Source: Erysipelotrichaceae bacterium (GTDB taxonomy: Bacteria > Bacillota_I > Bacilli_A > Erysipelotrichales > Erysipelotrichaceae). Taken from it: a DNA stretch of 9,052 bases. Shown here piece after piece: positions 6,353 to 9,052 of this stretch. A program made the translations under genes and the position numbers. The DNA is taken from positions 1-9,052 of the forward strand of contig CAAEVI010000151.1 of the NCBI GenBank assembly GCA_900759455.1, given 5' to 3'. The notes below the pieces were generated by a model, which was not told where the DNA came from, ran no database searches, and saw only the letters and a program-made list of their open reading frames with translations. The number at the start of each line of letters is the position of its first letter. Within the stretch, counting starts at the first letter, position 1.

Positions 6353-7257
6353 ATCTAAAATTTCAGACGGAAGAGAAGGGACAGCGCATTGACAAATATC
6401 TGTGTGAACAAACGCAGCTGACTCGTTCGCGGATTCAGCAGCTGATCGAACAGGGCGCTGTTGTGGTCAATGGAAAAGCTACAAAGAGCAATTACAAGAT
6501 CAACCCCGGTGATCTGATCGAAGTCAGCTATGAAGATCTCAGTGAACTGGATGTGGTCGCTCAGGATATTCCTTTGGATATTCGGTATGAGGACAGCGAT
6601 GTCATTGTGATCAATAAGCCCAGAGGCATGGTCGTTCATCCGGCCAACGGGAATCAGCAGGGTACTTTGGTCAATGCACTGTTGTATCATTGCAAAGATT
6701 TGTCCGGTATAAACGGTGTACTGCGTCCCGGCATCGTGCATCGTATTGATAAAGATACAACCGGACTGATCATTGTCGCAAAAAATGACAAAGCACATCT
6801 GGAGTTATCCAAGCAGCTGCAGGATAAGACTGTCAATCGTCTTTACTATGCTTTGGTTCATGGTACTTTTGCACATGATTACGGTACGATCGACGCACCG
6901 ATCGGACGTGATGAAACAGATCGACAGAAAATGGCTGTCACGGAGAAAAACAGCAAAGAGGCACGTACGCATTTTCGTGTTCTGGAACGTTTTAAGGATT
7001 ATTCACTGGTGGAATGTCGGTTGGAAACAGGTCGAACTCATCAGATCCGTGTCCATATGCGTTATATCGATCACCCGATTGTCGGTGATGAAAAATACGG
7101 CTATCGACGTACGATGAAAATCGGCGGACAATTGCTGCATGCTCATCAGCTGGAGTTCGTTCATCCATCGACAGGTGAAAAGATGGTTGTTGAAGCAGAA
7201 ATCCCACAGGATTTTGCAGAGGTGCTGCAGCGTCTTCGCGCGGAAAGGGATGCTTGA
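6349..7257 (+). CDS. rluD: RluD/YlyB-type 23S rRNA pseudouridine synthase
   Basis: RluA-family pseudouridine synthase of 302 residues, expected to isomerise uridines in 23S rRNA (helix 69 for true RluD; exact sites in this organism are inferred). An N-terminal S4 RNA-binding domain covers about residues 13-60 (RIDKYLCEQ, RSRIQQLIEQGAVVVNG). The catalytic domain follows with VINKPRGMVVHP, the active-site motif HRIDKDTTGL containing catalytic Asp134, and the C-terminal RTHQIRVH and HPIVGDEKYG blocks. The start at 6349 is preferred over upstream in-frame codons because it forms the ATGA overlap with lspA, has GGGGTG (6335-6340) eight bases upstream, and gives the standard family N terminus. The next gene starts three bases after the stop. 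Confidence 0.96.
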   Translation: MNLKFQTEEKGQRIDKYLCEQTQLTRSRIQQLIEQGAVVVNGKATKSNYKINPGDLIEVSYEDLSELDVVAQDIPLDIRYEDSDVIVINKPRGMVVHPANGNQQGTLVNALLYHCKDLSGINGVLRPGIVHRIDKDTTGLIIVAKNDKAHLELSKQLQDKTVNRLYYALVHGTFAHDYGTIDAPIGRDETDRQKMAVTEKNSKEARTHFRVLERFKDYSLVECRLETGRTHQIRVHMRYIDHPIVGDEKYGYRRTMKIGGQLLHAHQLEFVHPSTGEKMVVEAEIPQDFAEVLQRLRAERDA

Positions 7258-7260
7258 TTG

Positions 7261-8388
7261 ATGGATCGATATGGAATAACGTTGAAGGAAATGCAGCTGC
7301 TTGCGTATTTCGTAGGTGATCAGGGTTATACACTGGTATCAGTGCAGCAGCGTCCCAATGATCTGTGGCTTGTCCGGCCGCGCCATCGTCATTATCCTAT
7401 CCTGCATTTATGCAGCTGTGAAAACAAAAAGGTGGAATCGGAGCTGCTGATGCTGCGACAAGTGCATCGTGCATTATGTGATCTGATCCATCGAGAGAGC
7501 AAGATCATCATTTTAAATGTGCATGAAAATGCAAGTGATTTTGAAAATGAATTTGTTCAGCAGATTACGTTGCGGGAAAGCTGTGATCCCCGTTTTGAAA
7601 GTTCGTTTCCGAAAGTACGGCATCAGCTGATCAGTGTAGATGATGAACAACAGGAACGTTCACGGCTGGCAAGAAAAATGGAACATGCAGGAAAGAAGCG
7701 ATTTGGCTGGCGGGAACGATTATTGCTGATTCCGCGATATGCACTGATGATAGCGGCATTTGTTGCCGGGGCGACCCTGATTCAGTTTTTGCTGATGCGT
7801 TTGGATGCTTCAATGCTTGCTGATATCGATCCTTTTGTGCTGGCCTTCCTTGATCACACATCTGTTACTTCCCTGTTTGTTCTGCTTCAACTGCCTGCTT
7901 TATTTGCTGCATCTATGCTGTGTGATGGATTGTATCATCGAGGCACTTTGTTCATTGCCTTTGCCAGTGTTTGTTTTGCATCATTGTTTTCATTGTTTTC
8001 GAACAGTGCCGTTTTCTCGTCTTCTTTGTCCGCATTGATTTTCGGGCTCTGGAGCGCAGGCGTGATCGACGTATGGATGGCACATGCCTATCGTCATCCA
8101 TTGATCCGCAGGCAGTTTTACCGCCAGCTTTTTTGGATGGTAATTGCTGCGCTGGTTCCGGGGAATGAGTGGATGAGTGTTTTCGGTGGTGTGTTGGGAG
8201 CTTTGCTCGCTGCCATGTGCATAGGCAAAAGTGCCTTTCACAGCAAAATGCGAACTCATGCGATGGCCGCTTTTGCAACCCTGATTGTTGCCGTTGCTGT
8301 CTGGATGGCAATAGACGGCAGCCAGATCTATCAGGAACATGCCTCGCTGGAGGCATCGTATCAAATTGCCGATGTGCATGCAAAATGA
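7261..8388 (+). CDS. YqgP/GluP-like rhomboid-family membrane protein, probably catalytically inactive
   Basis: A 375-residue protein with a cytosolic N-terminal domain (about 1-155) and seven membrane helices (about 158-179, 201-222, 228-247, 256-274, 288-300, 305-322, 334-351). This layout matches YqgP/GluP rhomboid proteases, including N-terminal similarity such as GYTLVSVQ, NDLWLVRP and KIIILNV. The segment SALIFGL (257-263) matches the rhomboid TM4 pattern S-G-A-I-F-G-L, so Ser257 sits at the nucleophile position, but the preceding Gly of GxSG is Ser255. TM6 reads SVFGGVLGALLAA, matching the pattern GH-x-GG-x-x-G except that Val307 replaces the catalytic His. The TM2 His/Asn positions hold Phe206 and Gln210, and the L1 Trp-Arg motif is absent. 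It is therefore inferred to be a pseudoprotease. ATG 7261 is chosen over TTG 7258; AAAGGGA (7244-7250) is the likely ribosome binding site. It is operonic with lspA and rluD. A diverged non-rhomboid membrane protein remains possible. Confidence 0.78.
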   Translation: MDRYGITLKEMQLLAYFVGDQGYTLVSVQQRPNDLWLVRPRHRHYPILHLCSCENKKVESELLMLRQVHRALCDLIHRESKIIILNVHENASDFENEFVQQITLRESCDPRFESSFPKVRHQLISVDDEQQERSRLARKMEHAGKKRFGWRERLLLIPRYALMIAAFVAGATLIQFLLMRLDASMLADIDPFVLAFLDHTSVTSLFVLLQLPALFAASMLCDGLYHRGTLFIAFASVCFASLFSLFSNSAVFSSSLSALIFGLWSAGVIDVWMAHAYRHPLIRRQFYRQLFWMVIAALVPGNEWMSVFGGVLGALLAAMCIGKSAFHSKMRTHAMAAFATLIVAVAVWMAIDGSQIYQEHASLEASYQIADVHAK

Positions 8389-8397
8389 TCTAAAAAC

Positions 8398-8406
8398 TGA
8401 TATAAT
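8398..8406 (+). promoter_or_regulatory. Extended -10 promoter for the dCMP deaminase gene
   Basis: TGATATAAT is a perfect consensus -10 (TATAAT, 8401-8406) with the TG-N extension. The -35 position with 17-base spacing (ATGCAA, 8378-8383) matches only three of six bases, which is tolerated for extended -10 promoters. Transcription would start near 8413, giving a leader of about 25 bases containing the GAGG ribosome binding site (8427-8430). Confidence 0.65.
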
Positions 8407-8437
8407 GATAAAAAATTACTGAAAGTGAGGATGTAAT

Positions 8438-8923
8438 ATGAAACGACTGAATGTGTTAAGCTGGGATGAATATTTCATGGGTCTGGCTCATTTAAGTGCA
8501 TTGCGCTCAAAAGATCCTTCCACGCAGGTGGGGGCGTGTATTGTATCACCTGATCGAAAAGTGGTCGGTATCGGTTATAACGGTTTTCCGATCGGATGTG
8601 ATGATGATGATTTCCCATGGGCAAGAGAAGGCGATTTCCTTGAAACAAAATACCCGTTCGTCGTTCATGCGGAACTGAATGCCATCTTAAACAGTACACA
8701 GAAACTTAATGGCTGCAGCATCTATGTTTCCTTATTTCCGTGCAATGAGTGCGCAAAGGCGATTATTCAAAGCGGAATTCGACGCATCGTATATGAAAGT
8801 GATAAATATGCAGCTGCGGAAGGAACGATTGCAAGTAAAAAAATGCTGGAGGCAGCCGGTGTTGAGCTGGTACAGCTTCCATACTGCATGCATCTGAGCG
8901 TTGAAAAAACAAAGCAAAAATAA
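8438..8923 (+). CDS. Deoxycytidylate (dCMP) deaminase family protein
   Basis: Zinc-dependent cytosolic deaminase of 161 residues, expected to convert dCMP to dUMP and so feed thymidylate synthesis. It shows the family zinc motifs: HAE at 78-80 (His78 ligand, Glu80 proton shuttle) and PCNEC at 101-105 (Cys102 and Cys105 ligands). The N-terminal block DPSTQVGACIV and GYNGFPIGC are typical of the dCMP/ComEB-type subgroup rather than tRNA or cytidine deaminases. In Bacillus the homologue is ComEB, but there is no comE context here, so no symbol is given. GAGG (8427-8430) is the ribosome binding site, seven bases before the ATG. It has its own extended -10 promoter and is followed by a strong hairpin, so it is probably monocistronic. 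Confidence 0.94.
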   Translation: MKRLNVLSWDEYFMGLAHLSALRSKDPSTQVGACIVSPDRKVVGIGYNGFPIGCDDDDFPWAREGDFLETKYPFVVHAELNAILNSTQKLNGCSIYVSLFPCNECAKAIIQSGIRRIVYESDKYAAAEGTIASKKMLEAAGVELVQLPYCMHLSVEKTKQK

Positions 8924-8960
8924 AACGGTTTGTCTGTTATCGGACAAACCGTTTATTTGT
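8923..8960. terminator. Strong, probably bidirectional intrinsic terminator
   Basis: AAACGGTTTGTC (8923-8934) and GACAAACCGTTT (8943-8954) are perfect 12-base arms. Two further inner pairs (one G-U) leave a TTAT loop. On the + strand the tail is only moderately T-rich (ATTTGTGTG). On the minus strand the hairpin is followed by TTATTTTTGC (about 8913-8922), a better U-tail. This suggests it also serves a convergent gene entering from the right edge. Confidence 0.85.
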
Positions 8961-8976
8961 GTGCCGGGCATGGCAC
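8961..8976. repeat. Short inverted repeat between terminator and right-edge repeats
   Basis: GTGCC (8961-8965) and GGCAC (8972-8976) are inverted around a six-base spacer. A second small inverted repeat, GTTGG (8984-8988) and CCAAC (8996-9000), lies just beyond. Both are short enough to be chance. No function is assigned. Confidence 0.3.
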
Positions 8977-8997
8977 GAATTCAGTTGGAGATAAACC

Positions 8998-9052
8998 AAC
9001 CACAGGTAGTTACCGCCAAGTGTAGCGAACCACAAGTCGTTAACAGTGATGT
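8998..9052. repeat. Two imperfect direct repeats with 30-bp period at the right edge
   Basis: AACCACAGGTAGTTACC (8998-9014) recurs as AACCACAAGTCGTTAAC (9028-9044), 14 of 17 bases identical, with starts exactly 30 bases apart; the rest of the period is not conserved. On the minus strand two frames are open across the repeats: one stops at 8981-8983 and one runs into the terminator loop. In a coding frame a 30-base period would mean a 10-residue repeat. It may be the end of a minisatellite, of a repeat-containing convergent gene, or a pair of protein-binding sites. The window ends before this can be decided. Confidence 0.45.

Noticed and set aside
6355..6798. 147-codon minus-strand open frame opposite rluD
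   Set aside because: It lies wholly inside a well-supported conserved gene, and its composition is that expected from antisense reading.
7952..8383. Long minus-strand open frames opposite the rhomboid-like gene
   Set aside because: They are Arg/His/Pro/Gln-rich and Cys-containing shadows of the + strand gene, with no ribosome binding site or recognisable domain. The + strand protein has coherent helices and family motifs.
8998..9052. Start of a CRISPR array
   Set aside because: Only two diverged copies of a 17-base core with a 13-base gap are seen. Repeat and spacer lengths and the poor identity do not fit CRISPR, and no cas gene is visible.
8981..9052. Minus-strand partial coding sequence at the right edge
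   Set aside because: Two minus-strand frames are open over only about 70-110 bases with no recognisable motif. Too short to call, so it is kept as a finding and not as a gene.

Overview
The window looks like a chromosomal stretch of a moderately low-GC Gram-positive bacterium (Firmicutes/Bacillota, possibly Erysipelotrichia-like). This rests on strong AGGAG-type ribosome binding sites, U-tailed hairpin terminators, a Bce-type antimicrobial-peptide module, and an lspA-rluD pair like the lspA-ylyB order known from Bacillus. The taxonomic call is an inference from gene content. All confidently called genes are on the + strand. There is no sign of an insertion sequence, tRNA, rRNA or CRISPR array.

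Region 1 (1-4476) is a tightly packed four-gene operon: an OmpR-type response regulator cut by the left edge, an intramembrane-sensing histidine kinase, an ABC ATPase and a 10-helix FtsX/MacB-like permease with a large extracytoplasmic domain. This is the complete Bce layout. In such modules the permease senses a cell-wall-targeting peptide (lipid II-cycle inhibitors such as bacitracin, or lantibiotics), passes the flux signal to the kinase, and the regulator induces the transporter. A hairpin (about 4520-4550) closes the operon.

Region 2 (4603-5240) holds an unrecognised 202-residue protein with a C-terminal two-helix membrane hairpin, followed by a clear intrinsic terminator. Region 3 (5241-5830) holds a small protein made of two peptidoglycan-binding repeats with no signal peptide. 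Its Shine-Dalgarno lies in a perfect 9-bp inverted repeat directly after the preceding terminator, and its own terminator follows.

Region 4 (5876-8388) is a translationally linked set: lspA (lipoprotein signal peptidase) overlaps rluD (23S rRNA pseudouridine synthase) by ATGA, and rluD is followed at once by a 375-residue polytopic protein. That protein has the layout of a YqgP/GluP-type rhomboid protease: a cytosolic N-terminal domain and seven membrane helices. However, it appears to have lost the catalytic histidine and most of the active-site signature. I regard this probable bacterial pseudo-rhomboid as the most interesting item in the window.

Region 5 (8389-9052) has an extended -10 promoter, a deoxycytidylate-deaminase gene and a strong bidirectional-looking hairpin terminator. 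The right edge has two imperfect direct repeats spaced exactly 30 bp. They could be the end of a minisatellite or of a convergent minus-strand gene.
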